A stretch of 64,000 nt of DNA from Meghimatium bilineatum. Lineage: Eukaryota > Mollusca > Gastropoda > Stylommatophora > Philomycidae. The notes under the pieces are model-generated. The model did not search any database. It worked only from the letters and a program-made list of their open reading frames with translations, and was not told where the DNA came from. Position 1 is the stretch's first letter. Each line of letters begins with the position of its first letter. Both the position numbers and the translations under genes were made by a program. Shown piece by piece: positions 30,386 through 41,157 of the stretch. The stretch spans positions 31,339,407 to 31,403,406 of the forward strand of contig CM067315.1 in the NCBI GenBank assembly GCA_034231615.1, in the 5' to 3' direction.

Positions 30386-30399
30386 CTTTCCTAGGCAAG

Positions 30400-31890
30400 T
30401 TGTATTGGTTGGTTGGTTGCTGATCCAGCGGTCCTTGGTCTCATGCCCTTTGACTCAATGCCAGTGTGTGATATATGCATGTGTTTGTGAGCTGTTGTTT
30501 TGTTCCAAATAATGTGTTCCATTTATCTAGCCCTGGAGAGAGAAGCATTTTCCTGATGTCATCCAGTGCTGTGCATTTAAAATGGTTGCGGTCAACATTT
30601 TCATAGGGATGAGTGCACAGCCGGCACTCTGGATTGTCTGTTGTGGTTGTGTTATGTTCAGGTGATTGTTAAGCTGTACATGTTGTGTGGCGTGCAGTCG
30701 GAAGATGATGCTCTGGTCTTTTCTTCCCAGGAGGTTCATGTTATCTTTAGGATTTGGGCTGGTCATATATTTATAGATTTCCCTCCCAGTGTTTCCCATG
30801 GCCCATCTGTTCATCCAATTTTCTTTGTTCACATATTTCAGCATCATTTTAACTGTGTGCAAATTTGTTTGTGTATATGGCTGTTCTTGTTGAGCTCCCA
30901 TCTTTGCTAGTCTGTCTGCCTTGTCATTGCCAGGTGTGTTTGATTGGCCAGGAATCCACTGCATAACAATGCTGACTTCATAAGATGTAAGCAGCTGGTT
31001 AACATGGGGATATATTTCCACCAGCTCAGGTTTACAATGTCCATCACTTTCTAGTGATTGAAGAGCGGACATAGAATCTGTGAAAATAACAATGTTTTGA
31101 ACTTTTGATGGAAAGGCATCAAATATGGTCTTCATGTGGTACAATGCAACTACTATTGCTGTTATTTCGGCTTCATAGTTAGAACATATCTCCCCACAGG
31201 CATCAAACAGCTCATCAGATGTTTTGATTGGATATTCTATATATAAACCATAACTTGAAAACAGACCCATCAGTATAGACATGAATCCATTGTTCTGGGT
31301 AGGTGGCTATTGTTTTCTGTGTTGCTTTCATAAGACTAACTGGCGCCCGTGTGTTGCCGGAGCCCGAAAGGGGAGCAAAGAATAGCAACACTGTTTATCT
31401 TCCACGCATGTCGTAAAATGCGACTAAGAAGGTTATGGGATGGAGTTGGCTGTTCCATCCAATATAGGGTCAGTGACCCAAAGCCATGCTGAAGTCGAAT
31501 GTGTCCAGCCGAAAGACGCAGATATCGCAGCAATGCTGTAAACCATGACACAACGCATTCCGTTCTCCGGACTACATCCTGCTAATCTGCAGAAGTTTGA
31601 GAATGAACGCAGAAGAAGAAGACGAAGACTTACTGGGTCAGAACTTTTCGTTGCCTTATCTCTTAATTATGTCTTGATTTCCGGCAATTTAAAACCTGTA
31701 TGTGGTGGTAAACATTTTTCTACTCTTTGCAGTTCTTGTCTCTTGTCTGGGAGGTGATAGCTATCTTTTATTTCATCGACATGGCTCAGGACTGATTGTT
31801 GTTTTATTCTGTGGTTTGGTTGCCAGTTTTCTACTAGATGTTTACAAGTTGTTTCTACAAATGTAGAACCCCTTGAGTTGTGGAGAGATA
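30400..31890 (-). mobile_element. Jockey/I-type LINE with RNase H domain, split by a SINE
   Basis: From right to left on the minus strand come ORF2 text before the RNase H (31890-31637), the nested SINE-1 (31625-31344), then VYTDGS (first catalytic Asp), NYEAEITAI (Glu), FTDSMSALQSL (Asp), WIPGQSNTPGNDKADRLAK (last Asp), a helix-rich linker and, after a +1 shift near 30625, CRLCTHPYENVDRNHFKC (a Cys/His zinc-knuckle tail), NTLFGTKQQL and a stop near 30460. The element ends in an (ACCA)n tail at about 30402-30415. All four RNase H acidic residues are present, but two frameshifts and the SINE make it inactive. Reverse transcriptase and endonuclease parts are missing. Confidence 0.88.
31344..31625 (+). 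mobile_element. SINE-1 (long form), full copy nested in a LINE
   Basis: The 282-bp element starts 'cgcccgtgtgttgccggagc', then 'ccgaaaggggagcaaagaat', 'cgcatgtcgtaaaatgcgac', 'agggtcagtgacccaaagcc', 'ccgaaagacgcagatatcgc', 'ctccggactacatcctgcta' and a GAAGAAGAAGACGA end. Flanks agactaactgg (31333-31343) and agacttactgg (31626-31636) form an 11-bp target duplication with one mismatch. No tRNA B box is evident, so the promoter type is unknown. Confidence 0.85.
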
Positions 31891-31899
31891 TGGCTGCAA

Positions 31900-32680
31900 T
31901 GGAAGCTTATGAAAGAAGCAAAAAAAATGAACACAGACAGCCCAAATAAACAAGCAAGTTTTATTAAGATACTGCTTTATCAATTTTTACTTGGAGGCTT
32001 TGAATAATAGTTCAGTGGGGAAAAGTAATGCTAGTATGATTGGAAACAAGCAAACTACAGAAGATGGTTTAATGCACCATTTTCAGCCTTAGGGTCACCT
32101 CACCTTGAGATTTTCTGTTGGGGTCCTGAAGTGCTGCAGAGATATGTCTTCAAACTTGGGTCAATCTTGAAGTGCTGCAGATATGTATTAAAATAATCTT
32201 TGAAACATTTTTCTGTCCACCACTTACCTACACACAGTCTAACAGTCTTTTTGACGAACGACTGTCTAACGTGCGGACTACGTGACCGGCCTAACTGTTG
32301 AGTCACGATGAATCAGGATAAATGTTTTCCATCTAAGACATATTCGGATTATCTCCGTGTCGTGTGTGATCATGTCATCTCACACCAAGAAACCTTTTCA
32401 GACACTTAATGGGTAAAACATTATGTTTCAGTGCACACTTAAGCATAGAGATTCTAGGATTTATTTGTATATAGCAACAAAGGCTGAACGACTGCACGAG
32501 AGGCCTTCAGTTTGGCTTGCAGGATCAGACCACTACGGAACCAGACATTCGCACGAAAACCCCAAATCAAAAGTTGCACTGGTGGGAACTATGCGTAAGG
32601 CGTGGTCTTTATAGATTGTTTTAGCATAGTGTTAAAGTGCTGCACAATAAAACGTGATAACACTGCTTAATTTTATTTAC
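31900..32680. other. Nothing recognised
   Basis: No exon or family match. A short imperfect duplication ('gaagtgctgcagagatat' and 'gaagtgctgcagatatg') lies at 32128-32185. Confidence 0.35.
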
Positions 32681-32689
32681 TTTAGCTTG

Positions 32690-32840
32690 AACGGTAACGT
32701 AAGGTTTGGCATCGGGGCTGAATTGAGCTGGTTGGTGCAATACAACGGTTTCTTTTGTACTTATAACAAGACCAATATCATTATAGGTCAAAGCGAAGAG
32801 GTTCATGTCTTCCTGGACGATATACATACTAATGAAAATG
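32690..32840 (-). mobile_element. LINE reverse transcriptase fragment (after box C)
   Basis: The reverse strand reads QEDMNLFALTYNDIGLVIST, KETVVLHQPA and PYVTVQ, corresponding to 'FxxACxxFGLxISxKKTExxxQPAP' of RTE-type LINEs. It is short and isolated. Confidence 0.7.
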
Positions 32841-32867
32841 GCACTATAAAATGGAGAGTCTCTCTTC

Positions 32868-33265
32868 TCAAAAATATCCGAAATTATGAAGATCTGCTAT
32901 TCATGTCATGCAGGAGTCAGAGACACCCAATAATGTCCGATATTATAAAAATCTGCTGTTCATGTCATGCAGGAGTCAGAGATACTCAATTTAAAAAAAC
33001 TGTCAATACTGCATTTTGCCCGTTCAGGCGTTGCAGGGAGGGGATTGAATAGCTGTGTGATAAAGGCCGCATGCACTTGCTGTCGCCACGTCATGTACAG
33101 GGTGAGTTTTTAAATTTACCCTCCGACAGAAAAAAACCCAGTCCTTACCAGGGATCGAACTCTAGACCTCACTCGTGTGAGACTAGCGTTCTAACCTCTC
33201 GGCCATGAGACACTCAATAATGTCCGAAATTACAAAGATCCACTGGTCATGCAGTAGTCAGAGAC
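32868..33265 (+). repeat. 63-bp duplicated segment, third copy displaced by a SINE
   Basis: The segment with 'ccgaaattatgaagatctgc' and 'catgtcatgcaggagtcaga' appears at 32877-32930, again at 32937-32990, and a third decayed copy at 33221-33263. SINE-2 lies between the second and third. Confidence 0.75.
33020..33206 (-). mobile_element. tRNA-derived SINE-2
   Basis: On the minus strand it starts 'tcatggccgagaggttagaa' (tRNA-Leu/Ser-like A box, TGGCCGAGAGGTT), has 'ctagagttcgatccctgg' (B box) about 45 bp on, then a body 'gggtttttttctgtcggagg', 'ctgtacatgacgtggcgaca' and 'gcggcctttatcaca'. Both boxes are close to consensus. A relative lacking the head is at 17885-18010. Flanking 'gagatactcaat' and 'gagacactcaat' may be the target duplication. 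Confidence 0.82.
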
Positions 33266-33499
33266 AACGAAAGAGCTGATGTATTTTCGAGCAATTTGTT
33301 AGTGGGTGGAACAGTTATACGAAGTCAAACATCTCATTTACAGCAGTACGGATGAAATACAAAGCGTTGATGATGAATCTGAAAGAAATAATGTTCCTTT
33401 TCTGAGAATGATAGAAATGAGAGTGACCAAGGAAGGTTTGACCAAGTGAGATGTCTCTTAGACGATCCAAAGAACGCACAAACCAACAATTTATTAGGA

Positions 33500-33595
33500 T
33501 ACTGAACTTTACTACTCCTAGATGGCTGATGGACAGCCGGACTAGGCTTGCATATGAACGCTCAGTGCTGTGATGCTGGTTTCCAATCAAGAAAT
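33500..33595 (+). mobile_element. RNase H-type LINE tail fragment
   Basis: It shares 'tggtttccaatcaagaa' and the preceding 'gctg..gcgctcagtgctg' region with 9195-9290 and 16890-16985. Confidence 0.4.
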
Positions 33596-33607
33596 ATAAA
33601 GCAATCT

Positions 33608-33610
<3 letters not shown>

Positions 33611-33655
<45 letters not shown>
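33611..33655 (+). repeat. (AAT)n microsatellite
   Basis: About 15 AAT triplets. Confidence 0.97.
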
Positions 33656-33674
33656 TATTTTGCTGAATGGGATA

Positions 33675-33795
33675 TGTCGGGATATTGACGCAAATTTAAC
33701 GGCAAAGTAACAAACCTCAGTTCTCTAGACTACATCCTGCTCGAAATCTAGTAGGACCACTGTCCTCTACAAGACAGATTCTGCGAGAGTTTAAA
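33675..33795 (+). mobile_element. SINE-1 (short form), decayed
   Basis: It carries 'tgacgcaaatttaacggcaa', 'ctctagactacatcctgctc', 'gaaatctagtaggaccactg' and 'gcgagagttt', with no clear GAA tail. Confidence 0.65.
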
Positions 33796-33837
33796 CAAAA
33801 AAGGTAAGAAACAAACATTAAGTAAATAAAAATTCAC

Positions 33838-33932
33838 ACTAGTTGTACTGGTTGAGTAAATTGTACTGGTTGAGTAAATTGTACTGGTTGAGTAAATTGT
33901 ACTGGTTGAGTTCATTGTACTGGTTGAGTAAT
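33838..33932 (+). repeat. 18-bp minisatellite, about 5 copies
   Basis: The unit is tgtactggttgagtaaat. Confidence 0.95.
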
Positions 33933-34089
33933 CAATTGATGACAATAACAAGCAAGGAATGTATTTGTTTATTCTCGCTAATAATATAGGCAATCATCCC
34001 GACAATCATACATAAGGCTGCTGTTGGTACAATATTGATGACCATAGAACAAATTAAACGAATTTATTTCCCAAGATTTTGTAATAAGA

Positions 34090-34870
34090 CGCATGTAATG
34101 AAATGAGTTAATGTAATTAGGGGAAGGGGGCGGAGGAGTCTAACAAAGTAAATGTAAATTGAGGGATAAAATGTCAATATAAAGGGAGAGGGGATAACAG
34201 CAAATGTAAATTGGTAGAGCTAACAAAGTAAATGTTAATTTGGTGGATAAACAGTACATGTAAATGGGAATTAATAGAGTAAACGAAAATTGTGAGAATA
34301 ACAATGTAAATGTAAATTAGGGGACCAACAGAGTAAATATAAGTTAGGGGACCAACAGAGTAATAAATTAGGGAACCAACAGAGTAAATATAAATTAGGG
34401 GACCAACAGAGTAAATGTAAATTAGGAGACCAGCAAAGTAAATGTAAATTAGGGGACCAACAGAGATCATGTAAATTTGGAAATTAATAGAGTAAACGAA
34501 AATTGTGAGAATAACAATGTAAATGTAAATTAGGGAACCAACAGAGTAAATATAAATTAGGGGATCAACAGAGTAAATGTAAATTAGGAGACCAGCAGAG
34601 TAAATGTAAATTAGGGGACCAGCAGAGTAAATGTAAATTTGGGAAATAACAGAGTAAATGTAAATTATGAAGACTAACAGAGTAAATGCAAATTGAAGAA
34701 GCTAACAAAGTAAATGTAAATAAGGGAGGCTGAGTAAATGTAAATTAGGGAGACTAATTGATTAAATGTAATTTGGGGGAGCCAACAGAGTAAATGCAGA
34801 TTAGGGAGACTAATTGAGTAAATGTAATTTGAGGGAGCCAACTGAGTAAATGTAAATTAGGGAAACTAAC
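34090..34870 (+). repeat. 27-bp minisatellite, about 28 diverged copies
   Basis: The unit is like 'agtaaatgtaaattagggga' plus 'ccaacag', with many variants. A larger unit of about 240 bp is partly repeated ('attaatagagtaaacgaaaa' at about 34269 and 34484). Confidence 0.92.
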
Positions 34871-34899
34871 GGTACATATAAAGGGTGCTAAATAGGTTG

Positions 34900-35650
34900 G
34901 ACTAAAAGAGTACATTTAAAATGAGGAGACTTACAAAAGCTAAGTTAGGCAGGTGTGCGAAAAGCATATCCCAGGGTGTCAGAACCGAATATAGTTTATG
35001 TTCAATAATGGGAAAGCCGGAGTCAGCGCTAATCCACGGCCCCAAAATTCACAAATTATACACTAGAGACTAAATTCGCTGAATATATTCACCAACTGGA
35101 GACTCAATCTCCTGTGCTTCCTGCACAAGAGCGCATAATGTGCAGAACCATACAGCTAAACAGTCTGAAACGACGCTACCTTCGATATTACTTTGTTGCC
35201 GTATCTTTCCTCTAGTGATTGTATGAAAGATGAGACTGATTGGTGGGAAGAAATAGACTATCCCACAGAGCACGCAGCTCTCGCCAGTAGCCTCGGCATT
35301 TTTGCCAAACGTGTAGCACGGAAGAAAATAAGTTATTACGCACAGGCCTACGTTATCAAAACAGCCACATAGTCCATGCTTGAAAGGCATCTTTATTTGC
35401 AGTCGGTTCTACGGGAAAAATATTGTCTTTCCAAGCGTTGATGTTCTGTCTTGGCGGTGACTTCTACTAAATACCACTTGTGTATATAACCACTTTCAGA
35501 TTGAACTGATGAAGAAGATGATGATTCTAACGTTGCAGATCCATGATGAAAACTTAATGTACTTTGGTAGTAGATATTCTTGAACTACAACAATCTGACA
35601 GCAACCTAAGTAATAGAAAAATAACATCATAATTAGTTCATTTCTTTAGT
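34900..35650. other. Nothing recognised
   Basis: A 106-codon frame on the minus strand (35390-35070) is Cys- and aromatic-rich but matches no family I know and has no splice or start support. Confidence 0.35.
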
Positions 35651-35654
35651 CTAT

Positions 35655-35930
35655 AATCATAATACTCTTAGTAATAATAATAATAATAATAATAATAATA
35701 GTAATAACAATAATAATAGTAATAACAATAATAATATTAGTAGCAATAATAAATAGTAATTTAATAATTATAATTATATAGTATTAATTAAATAATAATA
35801 ATAGTAATTATTTTAATAATAATATTAGTATTAGTAATTATAATAGTTGCATCTAATAATAATAGTAATAGTAAGTATAATAGTAATAACATTAACAATG
35901 CAACAGTAATAATAATAATAGTAATAATAA
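35655..35930 (+). repeat. AAT/AGT-rich low-complexity tract
   Basis: Irregular aataat and agtaat repeats. Confidence 0.95.
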
Positions 35931-35939
35931 ATTCTGTAA

Positions 35940-36490
35940 TACCAGAAATATGTATTTAATAACAGATAACGATACTAGAGTAACCATTTTACGATCATGT
36001 GTTTTCCCAGTGACAACATACGGATGCGAGAATTGGACTTTAAACAAGACAATATCCAAAAGAATAAATGTATTTGAAATTAAGTGCAACAGAAAGATCC
36101 TACGAATATCATGGACAGAGAAAAAGAAGAACATTAAAGTTTTGAAATTACTGAAACTAAATGAAGGGCGGCTTCTAAATACCATCATAAGAAGGAAGAT
36201 ACAGTATTTTGGACACTTAAAGCGACATGATGGTATCGACAGGCTCATTCTAGAGGGTAGAGTGCCAGGCGAGAAAAGAAGAAATAGAAGAAAACGATGG
36301 ACCAGCGACATCGAAGATTGTATGCACATGTTTCTGGCCAATCCATGCCTGCTTGCCCAGGACTCAGAGTATCCACGACGAAGACAACGTTCTGGAAAGA
36401 ATATGTCACTTGATATAATAGCAGATATTCCTTACATGCAATACGAACAATACAAAATAAATATAGTTGGAGATTTAGAAAAATGATGTT
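35940..36490 (+). mobile_element. LINE-C, 5'-truncated
   Basis: An open frame from 35950 to about 36486 reads RSCVFPVTTYGCENWTLNK, FEIKCNRKILRISWTEKKKN, LNTIIRRKIQYFGHLKRHDG, LILEGRVPGEKRRNRRKRW and TSDIEDCMH. It has the 'YGCExWTL' and 'GHxKRHD' boxes of the C-terminal domain of RTE-like LINEs. The last part (QDSEYPRRRQRSGKN) departs from the family and the stop is late. Confidence 0.85.
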
Positions 36491-36589
36491 TAATATGGAG
36501 ATTCGATATTGATTAACGGCTGCTCTATTGAGGGATCCCACTGTATTTGGAAGCATCAAGAAATTACTGAAGAAAGGTACTAGTCATCA

Positions 36590-37232
36590 TCATCAAGTGA
36601 CATATTCTTGCGATGAACGTAGTCTTTCCTATGGATCTCTTGATTTCTCCGCGGTCTTGAGCAAGTTGCCCTGCATCTTCCAGTGACATGCGCAGGCATT
36701 CTTGAATGTCTTTTGTCTAACGGCGTCTTGGTCGGTCTTTGCCCCTGTTGCCTTCTATCATCCCCTCCAGTAACACTCTCTCCATGCCGTCGTGTCTCTT
36801 AATATGACCTGAAAACACTAGCTTTTTCTTTAATATAGTGTTCAGAAGCCAGCCTTCCTGGACGTCAATTGTTCGTAACACCTCCTGGTTTGTTTTCTTC
36901 GCTGTCCATAGTATTCTCAAAATTCTTCTATAACACTTTAATTCAAATGATGTTATTCTCTTGGCCACTGTTTTATTTAGTGTCCATGCTTCACATCCAT
37001 ATGTAGCCACATGAAATACACATGTTCGTAGTAAACACAATTTAGTTCTTATTTTAGTACCTTGCCATAGTTTCTTTATCTGTTTTAATTTTGCCAGCGC
37101 CATTGCGGTTCTTCTCTTGATCTCCCCCGCATTGTTTATATTAGTTCCTAAATAATCAAAATGTGTCACTTCTTCCAAATTGCAGTTCTCAATATTAATT
37201 TTGGGTCTTGATTTAGTTTTGTCAGTTGCCAT
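36590..37232 (-). mobile_element. LINE-C, 5'-truncated, opposite orientation
   Basis: The minus frame 37232-36717 reads FDYLGTNINNAGEIKRR (box E), RTCVFHVATYGCEAWTLNK, FELKCYRRILRILWTAKKTN, FSGHIKRHDGMERVLLEG and MIEGNRGKDRPRRR, followed by a stop and a tail with gatgatgatgacta. It pairs tail-to-tail with the plus copy ending at 36490. Confidence 0.88.
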
Positions 37233-37239
37233 TATTATT

Positions 37240-37600
37240 GTCTAGTACTAGTCACCAGACGAAATATGACCCAGGTTCACTAACTTATCTCCAACAGATT
37301 ATAACGTTCTTGGGACAATTCTCAATGGAGTAGCTAGAAAATGTATATAGCAGTCTAAGCAATGTTTATATTTATAACCAACCCTGAACGTGACGTAGCA
37401 AAATCCGTAGCACATCCTTATATATAGATGTTCCATTCTCAACACAAAAACACAATTCTATTTCTAAATACACATTTCAAGAGTATTTTTTTTTACGCAC
37501 CAATCATCAAAGAACAGAAAGGTGATTTTCACATTAGCACCCGTACTCCACGGACATGACCTGTTAGCGGGGTATTAGGAAAAGCGTATTAAGTAAATTT
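37240..37600. other. Nothing recognised
   Basis: No family match. Confidence 0.35.
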
Positions 37601-37604
37601 GGAC

Positions 37605-37975
37605 ACTAAATAAACAATTAGAAGACAGAATTGAAGCCTTTGAGATGTTGGTATATAGAAGAATAGGGAAAACATCATGGAAAGAGAAGAAAACAAATAA
37701 CGCGATACTAAAAACACTTCATAAAAAGAAGGAACTACTAAGAGAAATAAAGATCATGCAAGTAAAATACTTTGGACACATTAAAAGACATGACACCTTA
37801 TTGAAGACCTTACTTGAGGGTAAAGTCAAAGGGAAGCGAGCAAGAGGTAGGCAGAGATACAAGTGGGAGAGTAACATCACACGATGGACAGGTTACAGTC
37901 TAGCAGAGTACACCACCAAGACAAGAGACAGGAGATGTTGGAGATACGTTGCAGCTTAATGATGAGGATGAAGTA
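37605..37975 (+). mobile_element. LINE-D, 3' end, 104 codons open
   Basis: It reads FEMLVYRRIGKTSWKEKKTN, VKYFGHIKRHDTLLKTLLEG, KVKGKRARGRQRYKWESNIT and RDRRCWRYVAA, then a stop. It is truncated at the 5' end. Other copies are at 47905, 50960, 62161 and 62930; all end in the same CRDST/gatgatgat module or a shortened one. Confidence 0.88.
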
Positions 37976-37979
37976 AAGC

Positions 37980-38460
37980 GAAATTAATGTCAGTATTTGT
38001 TAAACTGTGACAGATTATCGCGACATAAATTCGCGTTTATATGACTGATATATGTGTCGACAAGTGTCATTCTTTTAGACCAGTGGTGTTAGTTAAAACA
38101 ACAGATGTGTTTGTTATCAACATGTCAACACACCTCTAAAGTGTTGATCACGTCCTTGTAGTACGGGTGTTAACGTGGAAAGGCCCAATGAGAGAGTGGT
38201 CCGTCTATGATAGTATTCAGTGTTTCCACTACTAAATCTGTTCGAAACTACAAACAATTAGCACACAACACTGACAAGATCAGACGTTACAACACTCGTG
38301 GTATTATCATTCATCACTCCAACCACAATATTGTAACACATATCGATCGTATAGAATCCTTCACTTGTATTGCTGCATGTTTCACGCACAGTAAATCTCT
38401 AGCCTGTGCGTGTCCTTCAACCGCTTAACTATGAGCACACATATATTTTCTTACAATCCA
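37980..38460. other. Nothing recognised
   Basis: No supported feature. Phrases such as 'tgtcgacaagtgtcattc' do not repeat elsewhere. Confidence 0.35.
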
Positions 38461-38528
38461 TATAAGGCAATACTACAGTGAAACGGAACAACAATATTAC
38501 TTACATAGAACACAGTTTTTTTTATATC

Positions 38529-38872
38529 TTTCACTTGAACAAAACAGATGGACTATCACTAAGACTAAAGGGTTATGTGGTGTAAACACGAAAACATACA
38601 AATTACGATATACAGGATATTTCAACGTTTCGAACCGTTAGGTCTTTCTCAAAAATATATAAAACAAACAGTGGAAAACAATGACAACTGAAAAGACAAT
38701 GTTACCGCTACGGAGGCAATAGATATACTGTTTATTTTATATATTCTTGAGAAAGACCTAACGGTTCGAAATGTTGAAAATGTCTTGTGTATTGTAATTT
38801 GTATGTTTTCTTGTTTACACCTCATAATCCCTTAGTCTTAGCAATAGTCCGTATGTTGTATTCAAGTGAAAC
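38529..38872. mobile_element. Penelope-type terminal hairpin (inverted repeat, about 150-bp arms)
   Basis: The left arm (38529-38682) and right arm (38727-38872) are inverted copies: ttcacttgaa, ctaagactaa, gtgtaaac, gaaaacatacaaatta and ttcgaaccgttaggtctttc each recur as reverse complement, with a loop of about 45 bp. The 'acgtttcgaac..aggtctttctcaa' motif is shared with the element at 39797-40795. No coding part remains. Confidence 0.78.
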
Positions 38873-38879
38873 ATCACAA

Positions 38880-39500
38880 ACCCGTGTTTACTAAGTACTA
38901 TATGTTTGCTTACGTACAGTTCAATATGCATACATGGCCGCAGTTCATGAAATTGATTCAATTTCCTCAAGTACCATCTTCGCCTAAAGTACCATCGAAG
39001 GCTCGCTGCAACAAACCTCCAACATGCTATGTCTCTTCTATTGGTAGTGCACTCTGCTAGACAATATTCAGCCCATCTAACGATGCCTCAATCCCATTCG
39101 TACCTCTACCTTTTTCTTCCTCACCGCCGCTGAACTTTACCCTAAGGTAAGGTCTTCAACAAGGTATCAAGTCTTTTAATATGCACAAAATATTATACTT
39201 ATTTGATTTGTATTTCTATTAATAGTATTTTTCATATGTTCTGTTGTCAGGTTCTCTTTGGTCGCTTCTTGTCTTTCCATTATGTTCTTCTATACAGGAT
39301 CCGTTTTACGTATATAAGGCCCCTACTGTCTTGGGGGCTCCCAAAAAATTATATTTGGTACTGACATATAATATATGGACTTATAAAGGGCCCCATATCT
39401 CAAATAGCTTAGGGTCTTATCAAGTCTAAACACGACGCTGCTTCTACATATCAACATCTCAAAGAGATCAATTCAATTTAATTGTCTGTTCTTTATACAT
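38880..39500. other. Nothing recognised
   Basis: Two frames of about 60 codons (38866-39060, 39244-39429) show no resemblance to a known family. Confidence 0.35.
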
Positions 39501-39504
39501 AATT

Positions 39505-39595
39505 CTGGGCCATACATTATACATGTTTCTGGGCCATACATTATACATGTTTCTGGGCCATACATTATACATGTTTCTGGGCCATACATTAATAT
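39505..39595 (+). repeat. 24-bp minisatellite, about 4 copies
   Basis: The unit is tttctgggccatacattata plus catg. Confidence 0.95.
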
Positions 39596-39796
39596 AGAGT
39601 AGAGTAGACGTAGCATTTTACAATTTTCATTTTTAATTTCTTTGTGATTTGTTTGAATGTTGATTCAAGCATATCTAATTAGAAGAAATTTATGTAAGAG
39701 TCTGTACAAACAAGTCTCCTCATTGATCATATAAAAATGATTTTATGATCAGATCAGACGCCACCTCTGTATCGAAGGTTGTCAGAATGATTATTA

Positions 39797-40795
39797 CGAC
39801 AATCAATACAAGTAAACAGCGTGAAACGTAACAACAATTGTACTTACGTGAAACACAGGTTTATATAATCGCTTCACTCAGACACGACGTACTATAACTA
39901 AAACTAGTTGGTAATGATGTGCAGACAAGAAAACATACAAATTACAATACACAAATCATATTCAACGTTTTAACCAAAAGGTCTTTATCAAGATACACAC
40001 AAAACATCAAAAGACGACGAATGGAAAAATTATCACAACAAACAAACGTATCCAACGGATAACATAATTATACAGATGGCCTCCATTTCAATTCTCAAGG
40101 TCACTTTCTCCATCGATGAGGCCTTTACGTGTGAGTCCCGTAATGTCATTTACGTGATCATATGTAAACGCTGCGGTAAACAGTACATCGGGGAAACCGG
40201 CTTAAGATTGAGCGATCGCTTTTGTAACCATCTTCATGCCATTAAGCACAGATCACCCACTCCTGTGGCCACACACTTCAACGGCTTGGTCATCATGGTG
40301 CTCTTGATATTCAGGTCATCGCCATCAGATCCTGTACCACCGATGATAGATCTAGGTACGCTCTAGAAAATCGTTTCATTTTTTAATTGCCTTTTGGACA
40401 AAACCTTTTGGACACAATTCCGACCACTCTTATGTCTAGTACTGGGTTGGTGTGGTCTTTGTCTTTATTATTTTCGTTCCGTCATTTACTCATCTTTATG
40501 TTCGTTTCGTTTCCACATATATTTACGTTTTTTATGTACTTCCTGACCTTCCGGCATCTCATTTCCATATTTCCGTTGGATACGGTTGTTTGTTGTGATA
40601 ATCTAACCATTCGTCGTCTTTTGATGTTTTGTGTGCATCTTGATAAAGACTTTTTAGTTGAAACGTTGAATATGATTTGTGTATTGTAATTTGTATGTTT
40701 TCTTGTATGCACATCATTACCCACTAGTTTTAGTTATAGTCCGTCGTGTCTGACTGAGTGAAGCGATTATATAAACCTGTTTTAAGTAAGTACAC
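39797..40795 (+). mobile_element. Penelope-like element, internally deleted, with inverted termini
   Basis: Arms of about 220 bp (39840-40058 and 40572-40794) are inverted copies sharing 'tttatataatcgcttcactc', 'actataactaaaactag', 'gaaaacatacaaattacaat' and 'aaaacatcaaaagacgacga'. The 12-bp target duplication gaatgattatta flanks the whole (39785-39796 and 40796-40807). Between the arms is a remnant GIY-YIG reading frame. The reverse transcriptase is absent. Known Penelope-like elements carry RT plus GIY-YIG and pseudo-LTRs in direct or inverted arrangement. Confidence 0.85.
40076..40380 (+). pseudogene. GIY-YIG endonuclease domain of the Penelope-like element
   Basis: The frame reads CESRNVIYVIICKRCGKQYI (GIY half-motif as VIYVIxCxxCxKxYIGET), GETGLRLSDRFCNHLHAI (R-containing helix) and PTPVATHFN (H-F-N), then a frameshift and text like DIQVIAIRSCT (the late 'IExC' region), ending in ENRFIF. 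In this family the domain cuts DNA during element insertion. A frame break after HFNG and loss of the RT make it inactive. Confidence 0.85.
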
Positions 40796-40809
40796 GAATG
40801 ATTATTAAG

Positions 40810-41150
40810 AGGGTGCACTTCATACCACCAAGTTCGCATTTCCGCACGCAAAGAAAAATGTATTCTATAACATTGTGAGCACTCTTGAGCACTAAACACA
40901 GTCACATTATAATGAACTGCGCAATATATTTTTATACATGAGAGATGGGCAGATTATGACAAATGTGCAACACATGTTTCCTGCTTTGTTATGTATAACG
41001 GATGCGCAATCAGATAACAATATTCACTCAATCGAAACTGTTTGTTAACTGGTGAATCCGTCTTGATAGTCTAAGACAAGCTATTTTCAACCTTGCATGT
41101 TATTCAAATTGGTTATAACAATAATAAGAACAATAACCCGCCATTGTGCC
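40810..41150. other. Nothing recognised
   Basis: No family match. Confidence 0.35.
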
Positions 41151-41157
41151 ACAATGC

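Noticed and set aside
35070-35390. Cys-rich 106-codon minus-strand frame
   Set aside because: It resembles no family with confidence and has no splice signals or second copy.
40387-40689. 100-codon frame after the GIY-YIG remnant
   Set aside because: It mostly covers the right inverted arm of the Penelope-like element, and its antisense is equally open.
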